From Planctomycetota bacterium (GTDB taxonomy: Bacteria > Planctomycetota > SZUA-567 > H5-PLA8), in contig JAOSKN010000003.1 of assembly GCA_027493525.1 (NCBI GenBank), positions 1,054,001-1,118,000 on the forward strand: a DNA stretch of 64,000 nt. Reading direction: 5' to 3'. This document shows, one piece after another, positions 1 through 6,901 of the stretch; positions within the stretch are counted from its first letter, which is position 1, and every line of letters begins with the position of its first letter. The notes under the pieces were generated by a model. It was not told where the DNA came from and did not search any database. It saw nothing but the letters and a program-made list of their open reading frames with translations. Position numbers and translations under genes: made by a program.

Positions 1-288
1 CGGCGGCTCGGGCGCGGCGCCGGCCCGCGTCATGCTCACGCGCGGCTCCGGCAGCACCTGCCCGCGAAAGACGGCCTCGGGCTCCGCGCCGACGAAGCTG
101 TAGCGCCCGATCCGCTCGCCGCGTTCGACCGACTCCAGCAGGAAGCCGTATTCCGAACCGCCCAGCCGCGCGAAGGCCTCCACCGGCGTCAACGTGTCGG
201 CCAGGAAGCGGCGGTGCACCGCGATCAGCCGGTCGGGGTGCCGCGCATGCAGCGCGCTGAACGTCCGCAGGTCGGGTACGACGCTCAT
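1..288 (-). CDS. trpE: Anthranilate synthase component I, N-terminal part (cut by window edge)
   Basis: The 96 visible residues start at an ATG and run off the left edge of the window. The stretch FLLESVERGERIGRYSFVGA is the characteristic N-terminal signature of anthranilate synthase component I and related chorismate-utilising enzymes; it lies near the tryptophan feedback pocket in TrpE. The enzyme makes anthranilate from chorismate and glutamine-derived ammonia in the cytoplasm, the first step of tryptophan synthesis. It is divergent from apaG, with about 140 bases between them. No leader peptide or attenuator is evident in that gap. Aminodeoxychorismate synthase (PabB) has a similar N-terminus, so the assignment within the family is likely but not certain from this fragment. 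Confidence 0.8.
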   Translation of the reverse strand, partial: MSVVPDLRTFSALHARHPDRLIAVHRRFLADTLTPVEAFARLGGSEYGFLLESVERGERIGRYSFVGAEPEAVFRGQVLPEPRVSMTRAGAAPEPP

Positions 289-430
289 CGGATTCCGCCT
301 CTCGAAGTGGACCAACCTATAGGCTGGCCCAAGCGGCGCAAGCGCCGGGTTCCGCCGCGGGGTTTCTGGAATACCGCGAGGCCGATCCATGATAGGATGG
401 TCTCGCTCAAATGCCGCAAGGAGCAGGTTC

Positions 431-821
431 ATGGGCGTGTCCGCCGCCACGACGCAGGGCATCCGCGTGGAAGTCGAGAGCCGCTACCTGCCGTCGGAGT
501 CCGACCCGGCGAATGAGCGCTATTTTTTTCACCTATACGGTTCGTCTGCATAACGAGGGAGCGGTTCCCGCGCAGTTGATCTCGCGGCACTGGATCATCA
601 CCGACGAGCTGGGCGCGGTCGAAGAAGTCCGCGGCCCCGGCGTCGTGGGCAAACAGCCGCACCTGCGGCCGGGCGAGAGCTTCGAGTACGCCAGCTACTG
701 CCCACTGCGCACGCCGCTGGGGCACATGCGCGGGAGTTACTTCATGCGCCGCGACGACGGCGTCGAATTCGAGGCCCGCATCGAGAGCTTCAGCCTCGAA
801 ATGCCGCACCTGATGAGCTGA
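431..821 (+). CDS. apaG: ApaG domain protein, reading frame broken at a T7 run
   Basis: After correction the product is about 129 residues, the normal ApaG length, starting with MGVSAATTQGIRVEVESRYL. The core motifs YTVRLHNEG, LISRHWIITD, EVRGPGVVGKQPHLRPGESF and GSYFMRRDDG are typical of this single beta-sandwich domain (bacterial ApaG, eukaryotic FBXO3). Its exact biochemical role is not settled. The first 31 codons and the remainder are in different frames. The switch is at the seven T residues 523-529, where six would give ...ERYFFTYTVRLH... without interruption. As printed, the ATG at 431 reaches a stop after about 40 codons. A one-base insertion error is the simplest reading; transcriptional slippage on T7 is the alternative. 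Confidence 0.8.
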
Positions 822-900
822 GTCAAAACGCTTGTATTTGCCAAAGCGAGACGTAGAAACGTACCTTCGTCGCACGCGATTCCCCAGCGGATGCTCTTTC

Positions 901-1503
901 ATGGCTCGACCGTCCACCCGCCGATACCTCAAGGGCGAACTGACGCGCGAGCAGATCCTCCACGCGGCCAAGAAGCTCTTCACTCAGAACGGGTACCACA
1001 ACACCAGCATCTACGATCTCTTCCAGAAGGCCGGGATCACCAAGGGGGCGTTCTATCACCACTGGCGGACCAAAGAGGACCTGGCGCTCACGATCCTTGA
1101 AGAGGTCAAGCAGGCGTATATGGAGCACATCTATCCCGTGCTGGAGCAGGAAGGGCGCGCGCGGGAGAAGATCGAACGGACTTTGAAGACCATCGAGGAA
1201 CTCAACGCCAAGCCCGATTGGTGCTACTGCAAGCTTCTGGCGACCTGGAGCAGCGAACTGTCCCCCGAAGAGGACGAATTGGGCCGCGCGATTCATGAGC
1301 TGCGGACACGCTGGCTGAGCTTCTGGGAGCACTTGGTCCATCGCGCCCAGGAAGAAGGCGACATGCGCAAGGACATCCCGCCGCAGGACCTGAGCCTGAC
1401 GGTGGTGAGCGCTATTTTCGGCGTCTGCTTACAGGGTAAGTCAAGCGACCAGCTACCTATGCACCACGCGATGGAAACTCTTCGAAAACTGCTACTTACC
1501 TGA
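901..1503 (+). CDS. TetR/AcrR family transcriptional regulator
   Basis: This is a 200-residue protein. The N-terminal helix-turn-helix has the TetR pattern: ILHAAKKLFTQNGYHNTSIY, then FQKAGITKGAFYHHWRTKED (about residues 20-60). The all-alpha ligand-binding half follows. The ATG at 901 begins MARPSTRRYLKGELTREQI, the usual short lead before the DNA-binding helices; an in-frame ATG further upstream would add an unlikely 23 residues. It is encoded just after apaG. The only palindrome nearby that resembles a TetR operator lies 3' of the gene (1537-1550), directly before promoter-like boxes of a non-coding unit. The likely target is therefore that downstream unit rather than its own promoter (inference). 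The ligand is unknown. Confidence 0.9.
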   Translation: MARPSTRRYLKGELTREQILHAAKKLFTQNGYHNTSIYDLFQKAGITKGAFYHHWRTKEDLALTILEEVKQAYMEHIYPVLEQEGRAREKIERTLKTIEELNAKPDWCYCKLLATWSSELSPEEDELGRAIHELRTRWLSFWEHLVHRAQEEGDMRKDIPPQDLSLTVVSAIFGVCLQGKSSDQLPMHHAMETLRKLLLT

Positions 1504-1536
1504 CTCACCCGCCATTTTTTTGTCTTCACGAACAAA

Positions 1537-1550
1537 ACCAACCGGTTGGT
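1537..1550. promoter_or_regulatory. Perfect 14-bp palindrome, candidate TetR operator
   Basis: ACCAACCGGTTGGT is a perfect 14-base inverted repeat. It lies 33 bases after the TetR stop codon and 11 bases before the TTGACA box at 1562. TetR-family operators are often 14-20 bp palindromes with GGT/ACC arms, so its form and position fit an operator for the adjacent regulator. Binding is inferred. I did not find a second copy in the apaG/tetR gap. Confidence 0.5.
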
Positions 1551-1561
1551 CGTTAATGATG

Positions 1562-1590
1562 TTGACATTGGACCCACTATGTGGTGTATT
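1562..1590 (+). promoter_or_regulatory. Sigma-70-like promoter of the candidate RNA
   Basis: The hexamer TTGACA (1562-1567) is a perfect -35 match. It is followed after 17 bases by TGTATT (1585-1590), with TATTTA overlapping as an alternative -10. Initiation would fall around 1597. That is exactly where the first helix of the candidate RNA begins. Confidence 0.5.
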
Positions 1591-1596
1591 TAGGGA

Positions 1597-2147
1597 GTCA
1601 ATACCGGTCATTAACCTGATTGCAGGCCTAAAGCTGCTGTTCGCAGGGAATTGACAGTTAGGATTTTGTCTGGAATAAGTTGGGGAAGTACACACGTAGA
1701 AAGATCGGAAATAGCTTGAAGAAACTGACTGGTCTGGATGTCAAATAAGTGAGCATGAAAGACGAGAGCACGACGAAAGCTGGCGCAAAAGTTGCTTAAG
1801 GTACAGAAGTGACAGGAAGCGTACGAAAAGCTGGATCGGAGAACGAAGTCACTCCCGGATGGCGCTCTGAGGGACGGTGTCCCTGGAAACCCCTCCTCCA
1901 CGTCCGTCCTGATGGGCGTCCATCCGGGAGACCTAGAAAACCTGAGCGTAAAGGAGGTTCAAGACAGCGACACGCGGGCGGGGCAGAGACCAAGGCCGAC
2001 CTACCGGTTGTAATCTCTGTAGTTCACAATACCCCGCGATAGCAGTACTTCCTAGACCCGCAGCATCAGCGACTTTGGTCTAACCCCGCCCCGTGTCGCA
2101 TTGGACCTCTCAGTAAAGCCCGACCGGAAACGGTCGGGCTTTTTTTT
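1597..2147 (+). ncRNA. Candidate structured non-coding RNA, about 550 nt, no known family recognised
   Basis: This stretch is visibly less GC-rich than its neighbours and has no convincing ORF on either strand. It does have complementary segments that would fold as RNA. GTCAAT 1597-1602 pairs with ATTGAC 1650-1655. The 11 bases 1852-1862 pair perfectly with 1920-1930. AACCT 1939-1943 pairs with AGGTT 1955-1959. A long rod is formed by 1967-1983 with 2084-2099 (16 pairs, one bulged C) continued by AGACCAA 1987-1993 with TTGGTCT 2075-2081. Upstream are a promoter-like TTGACA/TGTATT pair and a TetR-type palindrome. The unit ends in a strong intrinsic terminator. Checks by eye for tmRNA, RNase P RNA, SRP RNA and group I/II intron signatures found none. 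Transcription and structure are inferred. Confidence 0.55.
2115..2147 (+). terminator. Strong rho-independent terminator
   Basis: A 12-base stem, 2115-2126 with 2131-2142, closes a GAAA tetraloop and runs into eight T residues (2140-2147). The U-tract is on the + strand only. It therefore terminates rightward transcription arriving from the non-coding unit before lemA. No coding region precedes it for 600 bases. Confidence 0.92.
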
Positions 2148-2246
2148 ATGCCCCGATTTCCTAAAAGCCTCTACGCCAAGCCCTGTTAAAATGTGCCCGG
2201 GGTGCAGCCCTTCCTTCCCTGGGGCCGTCAACGGAGGATCGCTCGA

Positions 2247-2846
2247 ATGACTTGGATGACCCTTCTCGCTCTGGAGCCGCTCTGGATCGGCCTGGGCGTC
2301 GTGGGACTCTTCTTCCTGATCCTGATCTTCTGGTTCGTCGGCGGCTACAACGGCCTCGTGCGCATGCGCAACGAGACGCGGAACCAGTGGAGCCAGATCG
2401 ACGTGCAGCTCAAGCGCCGCCACGACCTGATCCCCAACCTGGTCAGTGTGGTAAAGGACTACATGGCGTTCGAGCAGGAAACGCTCGAAAATGTCACCAA
2501 GGCCCGCAACGTGGCCATGGGCGCGGCCAGCCAGGGCCCCGGCGCCCAGGCCGCCGCCGAAAACGGGCTCAGCCGCGCCCTGGCGGGGCTCTACGTGGTC
2601 ATGGAGAACTACCCCGAGCTGAAGGCGAACAAGAACGTCTCGGAACTCCAGGAAGAACTGACCAGCACCGAGAACCGGATCGCGTACAGCCGGCAGGCCT
2701 ATAACGACTCGGTGATGCGTTATGACACGGCCCGCGAGCAGATCCCCACGAACATCGTCGCGGGCATGTGCGGCTTCCGGCAGGAATTTCCCATGTGGAA
2801 GACCGAGGAAGCCGAGAAGGCGGCGCCGAAGGTGAGCCTGAGGTAA
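2247..2846 (+). CDS. lemA: LemA family protein
   Basis: This is a 199-residue protein with one N-terminal membrane segment (about residues 12-31) followed by the LemA core: YNGLVRMRNETRNQWSQIDV, QLKRRHDLIPNLV and LTSTENRIAYSRQAYND. LemA proteins are membrane-anchored helical bundles of unclear function, often found with TPM/YgcG phosphatase-domain or M48 protease genes; an M48 gene lies 2 kb downstream here. The ATG at 2247 has GGAGG nine bases upstream (2233-2237), which decides it over an earlier in-frame ATG. It follows the terminator at 2115-2147, so it must have its own promoter in the roughly 100-base gap. Confidence 0.9.
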   Translation: MTWMTLLALEPLWIGLGVVGLFFLILIFWFVGGYNGLVRMRNETRNQWSQIDVQLKRRHDLIPNLVSVVKDYMAFEQETLENVTKARNVAMGAASQGPGAQAAAENGLSRALAGLYVVMENYPELKANKNVSELQEELTSTENRIAYSRQAYNDSVMRYDTAREQIPTNIVAGMCGFRQEFPMWKTEEAEKAAPKVSLR

Positions 2847-2862
2847 CGAACGGCGGGGGGTC

Positions 2863-2882
2863 GGGCACCGGACTCCGGAAGG
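2863..2882. repeat. Short 7-base-unit GC-rich repeat
   Basis: After lemA the sequence reads GGGCACC/GGACTCC/GGAAGG, a run of 7-base units. The same GGACTCC unit recurs in the inverted pair at 4715-4789, and related units occur at 22990-23022. Confidence 0.4.
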
Positions 2883-2951
2883 AGGCCACTGGCCTTGGCC
2901 AGTGCAAACGCAAGGAAACACGATCCGAACCGATGATGGATACGTCCTAAG

Positions 2952-3200
2952 ATGACCCTTACGCAATTGGAAAAACTGTTATCCCCACTCTACATGTCCT
3001 TATCGGCAGTACTGGTATGGGTCGCCTGGAATGGATATAAAACTGGCGTGATAGCGGTAAAATCCAAGAGGATTTTTCGCAAACGTCAACCTTTCACATT
3101 CTGGTTCTTCGTAACTTTCTACGCCACATCCGGAATGTTTGTCATCATTCTTGGATTGGGTCTGATGACCGGACTCATCGTAGACCACTCAAAACGCTAA
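2952..3200 (+). CDS. Small membrane protein, unknown function
   Basis: The predicted protein has 82 residues and two hydrophobic segments (about residues 10-27 and 50-75) separated by a short basic loop, VKSKRIFRKRQ. This is the arrangement of a small inner-membrane hairpin protein. Codon and base use are noticeably more AT-rich than in the neighbours, so it may be recently acquired or lineage-specific. No good ribosome binding site is visible, only weak purine-rich sequence, so the start is uncertain. No family is recognised. It lies between lemA and a convergent ATPase-like gene. Confidence 0.5.
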   Translation: MTLTQLEKLLSPLYMSLSAVLVWVAWNGYKTGVIAVKSKRIFRKRQPFTFWFFVTFYATSGMFVIILGLGLMTGLIVDHSKR

Positions 3201-3281
3201 TGCATTAAGCAGAATTAGAAACCTCGCCGCACACTGCCTGATGCGGTGCTCCAAATCAAGATGGGCTGTGCGCTGTTCGCG

Positions 3282-4553
3282 CTATTCAGTTGAGTTATCC
3301 GGCGGGGCCGCGCAGAGCAATTCATCGAGGCTGGTCCGGCCGTCGAGCACCTTCTCGCGGGCGTCCTCGAAGCACGGCTCCCAGCCGCCGGCTCGGGCGG
3401 CTTGCGCCAAGTCGCTCGTCGAGGCGGCCGCGCGAAGGCGTTCTCGCAGCGCCGGCGTGACCTCCAGGACCTCCTGAATACTCAACCGCCCGCGATAGCC
3501 CAGCCCCATGCAGGCCGGACAGGGTGACGGGGTATCGGGCGCCGCGACCCGCGCGCGGCGGACGGGCTGGTCGGTGCGGAGCAGTTTCATCTCCTCGCGC
3601 GAAAGCGCATGCGGCTCGGCGCAGACCGGGCAGAGCCGGCGCACGCGTCGCTGCGCGCAGACGCCCACGAGCGCCTCGGCGAGCAGGTACGGCGGCGCGC
3701 CCATGTCGAGCAGCCGCGCCAAGGCCGCCGGGGCCTCGCGCACGGGCAGCGCCGCGAGGACCAGACAACCATGCAAGGCGGCTTTCAGCGCAAGGTCCAG
3801 AATCGCCAGATCGTGGATTTCGCTCAGCAGCAGCACGTCCGGGCGCTGGCTCAGGGCCGCGTGGAGCGCCGCGTCCATAGGCAACTCGGGGCGCGCCTCC
3901 ATCTGAATCACGCCGTCCACGGAACAGAAGACCGCATGCTCGATCGAGATGAGCTTCCGCTCGGGGCCGGCCAGCGCCTGGAGCGCGCAGCGCATCGTTT
4001 CGTCGTGCCCCGCGTCGCCCACGCCGGCATGGACGAGCAGCCCCCGCGGCGAGGCGAGCAAGCGCTGGTAACGCGCGAGGTTGGCCGGCGAGAAGTCCAG
4101 CGCGTCGAGCGGCGGGAGGCTCCCGGCGGGCGGGACGATCCGGATCAGCAGGCTCTCGCCGAGGCGGCCGGGGAGCGTGAAGAGGTGGAACTCGCGGGGC
4201 ACGCCGTGGACTTGCATGGAGAAGCGTCCGCTCTGCGGCCGGCGGCGTTCGGCGATGTCGAGGCAGGCGAGGATCTTCAGGCGCGCCATGAGGCCGTTCT
4301 GGAGCTTCACCGGCAGATCCATGTGCGGATGCAGCCTTCCGTCAACGCGTTGCCGCACCACGAGCCGTTCGGCGTGCCGCTCGAGATGGATCTCCTCGGC
4401 CCGCCGCTCCACGGCTTGGAGGAGGATCAGGTTGGCCATCTTAACGACCGGCGCATCGGCTTCCTTGATCCGCTCGGTCAGATCGAGCTCGGCGCCGTCG
4501 TCGTCCTTGAATAGCTCGTCGAAGTCGGCATCGAGTTCATCGCTCGGTTCCAT
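3282..4553 (-). CDS. GspE/PilB-like ATPase homologue with ruined nucleotide-binding motifs
   Basis: The 423 residues align by eye along most of the type II secretion/type IV pilus ATPase fold. The N-terminal half keeps the APVVKMANLILLQAVERRA-E-IHLE and RLKILACLDIAERRRPQSGR signatures. The C-terminal half keeps the tetracysteine zinc site (LCPVC ... CPACMGLGYRGR). However, the Walker A segment, normally GPTGSGKTTTLY, reads HAGVGDAGHDETMR, with no GKT. The Walker B and histidine boxes are also altered (RPDVLLLSEIHD, LAALPVREA). It probably cannot hydrolyse ATP and may act as a structural or regulatory partner. The ATG at 4553 has AAGGA just upstream; an ORF extension beyond it is unsupported. 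No pilus or secretion genes are adjacent. Confidence 0.8.
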   Translation of the reverse strand: MEPSDELDADFDELFKDDDGAELDLTERIKEADAPVVKMANLILLQAVERRAEEIHLERHAERLVVRQRVDGRLHPHMDLPVKLQNGLMARLKILACLDIAERRRPQSGRFSMQVHGVPREFHLFTLPGRLGESLLIRIVPPAGSLPPLDALDFSPANLARYQRLLASPRGLLVHAGVGDAGHDETMRCALQALAGPERKLISIEHAVFCSVDGVIQMEARPELPMDAALHAALSQRPDVLLLSEIHDLAILDLALKAALHGCLVLAALPVREAPAALARLLDMGAPPYLLAEALVGVCAQRRVRRLCPVCAEPHALSREEMKLLRTDQPVRRARVAAPDTPSPCPACMGLGYRGRLSIQEVLEVTPALRERLRAAASTSDLAQAARAGGWEPCFEDAREKVLDGRTSLDELLCAAPPDNSTE

Positions 4554-4714
4554 GCACCGTTCCTTTCGCGGCGGCCCCTGGGCAGTGTACGCGCCGGAGC
4601 CCCCCAAAGTCACGCGGCGCACAGGAGCATCTTGCGCAGGGCCATGGACGGCCCTTTTCCTGAAACCTTCCCGGAGCGACCTGTTATTGTAAGCGGCGAA
4701 CGAGTATGGGATCC

Positions 4715-4789
4715 GGGAACCGGACTCCGGACGCCGAGGTTAAGGAGCTTCCTTTCAGTTGCCGGAGTCCGGCCCCCGGCGCCCGGCCC
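4715..4789. repeat. Inverted pair of 7-base-unit repeats before the M48 gene
   Basis: The left arm 4715-4735 is GGGAACC/GGACTCC/GGACGCC. The right arm 4762-4789 is CCGGAGT/CCGGCCC/CCGGCGC/CCGGCCC. Both have a 7-base period and the CCGGACTCCGG and CCGGAGTCCGG cores are mutually complementary, so the pair could form a hairpin just upstream of the M48 start. Confidence 0.5.
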
Positions 4790-4802
4790 CCTGGATTGAA
4801 CC

Positions 4803-6762
4803 ATGTGGGAACTGATCCGCCAGAACGAACGCCGTTCGCTCCTGCTGATGGGCGCGCTGGGGGCCTTCACGGTCCTGGTGGGCGCGGTGCTGGGCGCGGC
4901 GATCGACCCCCGGAACGGCCTGGCTGCCGGGGCCATCCTGGCGCTCGGCATCTGGTTCGTCCTGACGCTCTTCGCATACTTCGCCGCCGACCGCGCGGTG
5001 CTGGCGATGTCGGGCGCGCGAGAGATCACGCATAAGGAATTCCCGCGGCTCTGGAACGTGGTCGAGGAGATCGCGCTGGCGGCGGCGGTCCCGCGCCCGC
5101 GCATCTACCTGATCAACGACACCGCGCCGAACGCCTTCGCCGTGGGACGCACGCCGCGGAACGCCGCGGTGGCCGTCACGACGGGCTTGCTTCAGAAGCT
5201 GACGCGCGACGAGCTGACCGGGGTGATCGCGCACGAGTTCGCGCACATCCGCAACCGCGACACCAAGTTCATGATCCGCGCGGCGGTGATGGTCGGCACG
5301 ATCGCGCTGATGTGCGACTTCTTCCTGCGCTACACCTGGTTCGGCGGCGGGACCCGTTCCCGGCGCAGCAGCGACAGCAAGGGCGGCGGCGCGGCGCAGC
5401 TCGTGATCCTGCTCCTCGCGCTGGTCCTGGCGATCCTGGCGCCGATCATCGCGCGGATGCTGTACCTGTGCATCTCGCGCCGCCGCGAGTACCTCGCCGA
5501 CGCCTGCTCGGTGGAGTTCACGCGGAACCCCGAGGGCCTCGCCAGCGCGCTGGAGAAGATCTCCTCCGACCAGGAGGTGCTGGAGGTCGCCAACCGCGCC
5601 ACCTCGCCGCTGTACATCGCCAACCCGATCAAATCGCACGAGGAACGCGCCAAGAATATCTTCAGCACGCACCCGCCGATCACCGAACGGATCGCGATCC
5701 TGCGCAGCCTCGCCGTTGGCGCGACGCTCAACGACTACGAGAAGCAGTACCGCCTGATCGCGAAGGAAGGGCGCAAGGGGGGGCTCTACAAGCCCGCCGA
5801 CCTGCAACAGGCCTCGGCCGAGCGCGCGCAGCGCAAGCCTCCGGGCACGCACGCCGACGGGAACGTGCCGGTCTGGGAACTGCCCGGCGCGATGAGCCAG
5901 AAAGGCCCCGTCAAGTCCCCGCAGGACCTGCACCGCCGCATGGAGCCGCTGGCGCGGATCCTGGCCTGCGGGGACGTGGCGCGCGGGACGCTCCCGCCCG
6001 ACGCGGCCCTCGCGGCGCTCTTCGGCGGCGGGCTGGGCACGCTGATGATGGCCTGCGCCTGCGGGCAGAAGTTGCCGGTCCCCGAGCAGCCCGGCGAGAT
6101 TCCCTGTACGCGCTGCGGGGCGAAGCTGCCGGTGAGCCGCGAGGCCGTCGAGGCCATCGCGCGCGCGAAGGCGCAGGCCGGCAAACAGGGCGCGCAGGTC
6201 CAGACGCCCGCGCAGTTGGGCGTCGGCGTGCCGCCGCCCCCGCCCCCGCCTCTCGTCCACCGGAACGCCGCCGGTTCCCCCGCCGCCCCGGCCCGTGCCG
6301 CCGCACACCAGCCGCATCGAGGTCGCCCCGCACGGCGCACAAGCCTCGAACTACGGCGTCCAGGATGCCGATGGGGACGGCAAGGAGGACGGCATCAACT
6401 TCGAGGAACGCCACGCCGGCGTGGAGCGCTGGAAGATGTTCCAGGACCTGAAGCAGGATCCGTCACGCGGCGCGAAGGAACTGCGCGGCTCGATGCTAAA
6501 CCCCTCGGCTCCGGCCCCGCCTCCGCCGCGCCCGCAGATCCCGCCCCCGCCGCCTGCGACCGCTCGCGCGCATGCGGCCTCGCACAATGGCACGCCGCCC
6601 GAAGATCCCGGCGACGACGACGCCCGCCGCGCGCTGATCCCCGGCGCTTTCGCGTGCGCCTGCGGTTTCAACAAGCCGATCCCGGGGAACTTCAAAGGCA
6701 GCCGGATCAAGTGCCCCAAATGCGGGGAGCTGAAGATCTTTTATCTGGTCAACGGGCGGTAG
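4803..6762 (+). CDS. M48 family membrane metalloprotease (HtpX-like) with C-terminal zinc ribbons, frame broken
   Basis: The N-terminus MWELIRQNERRS and two membrane segments (about residues 15-35 and 38-60) precede the zinc protease motif GVIAHEFAHIRNRD. The third zinc ligand is in SRRREYLADACSVE, and a further pair of membrane segments lies between them. M48 proteases of this type degrade damaged membrane proteins. After residue 380 a Cys4 ribbon (CACG ... CTRCG) is followed by a proline-rich linker. A second ribbon (CACGFNKP ... CPKCG) sits at the C-terminus but in the +1 frame. The switch must lie within about 6231-6290, in a C-rich run (ccgcccccgcccccgcc). In one frame the protein would read ...VPPPPPPP..., and in the next PPVPPPPRPVPPHTSRIEV. 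A base-calling error is most likely. Zinc-ribbon tails of this sort are not part of standard HtpX. Confidence 0.85.
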
Positions 6763-6770
6763 GAATCGGT

Positions 6771-6894
6771 TTCACCGCAGAGGCGCAAAGAACGCAGAGA
6801 GGAGTAGGCAGGAAAAAGAGAAAAGGTCTCGTTGTTCATACCCCTTATTTCATCCTTCTGTTCCTCTCTGCGTTCTCCGCGCCTCTGCGGTGAA
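6771..6894. repeat. 32-bp inverted repeat of the CGCAGAGG type between convergent genes
   Basis: The left arm 6771-6802 begins TTCACCGCAGAGGCGC. The right arm 6863-6894 is its reverse complement with two mismatches in 32, and about 60 bases lie between them. The arms are made of degenerate 8-base units (CGCAGAGG/CGCAAAGA/ACGCAGAG). Similar accgcagaggcgcagag elements are scattered through many environmental bacterial genomes (family knowledge). It lies between the ends of the M48 gene and uvrA, so a transcript hairpin could serve both as a terminator. Confidence 0.8.
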
Positions 6895-6901
6895 TTGAGC
6901 C

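Noticed and set aside
1809..2042. 77-codon plus-strand ORF inside the non-coding unit
   Set aside because: No ribosome site, no recognisable domain, and it runs across two predicted helices; it is more likely chance.
1597..2147. Identification as tmRNA, RNase P RNA, SRP RNA or a group I/II intron
   Set aside because: The invariant segments of each were looked for by eye and not found, so no family name is given.
4755..6317. Long minus-strand ORF overlapping the M48 gene (520 codons)
   Set aside because: It is arginine/glycine/alanine-rich shadow sequence typical of antisense frames in high-GC DNA, whereas the plus-strand M48 protein has full catalytic and zinc motifs.
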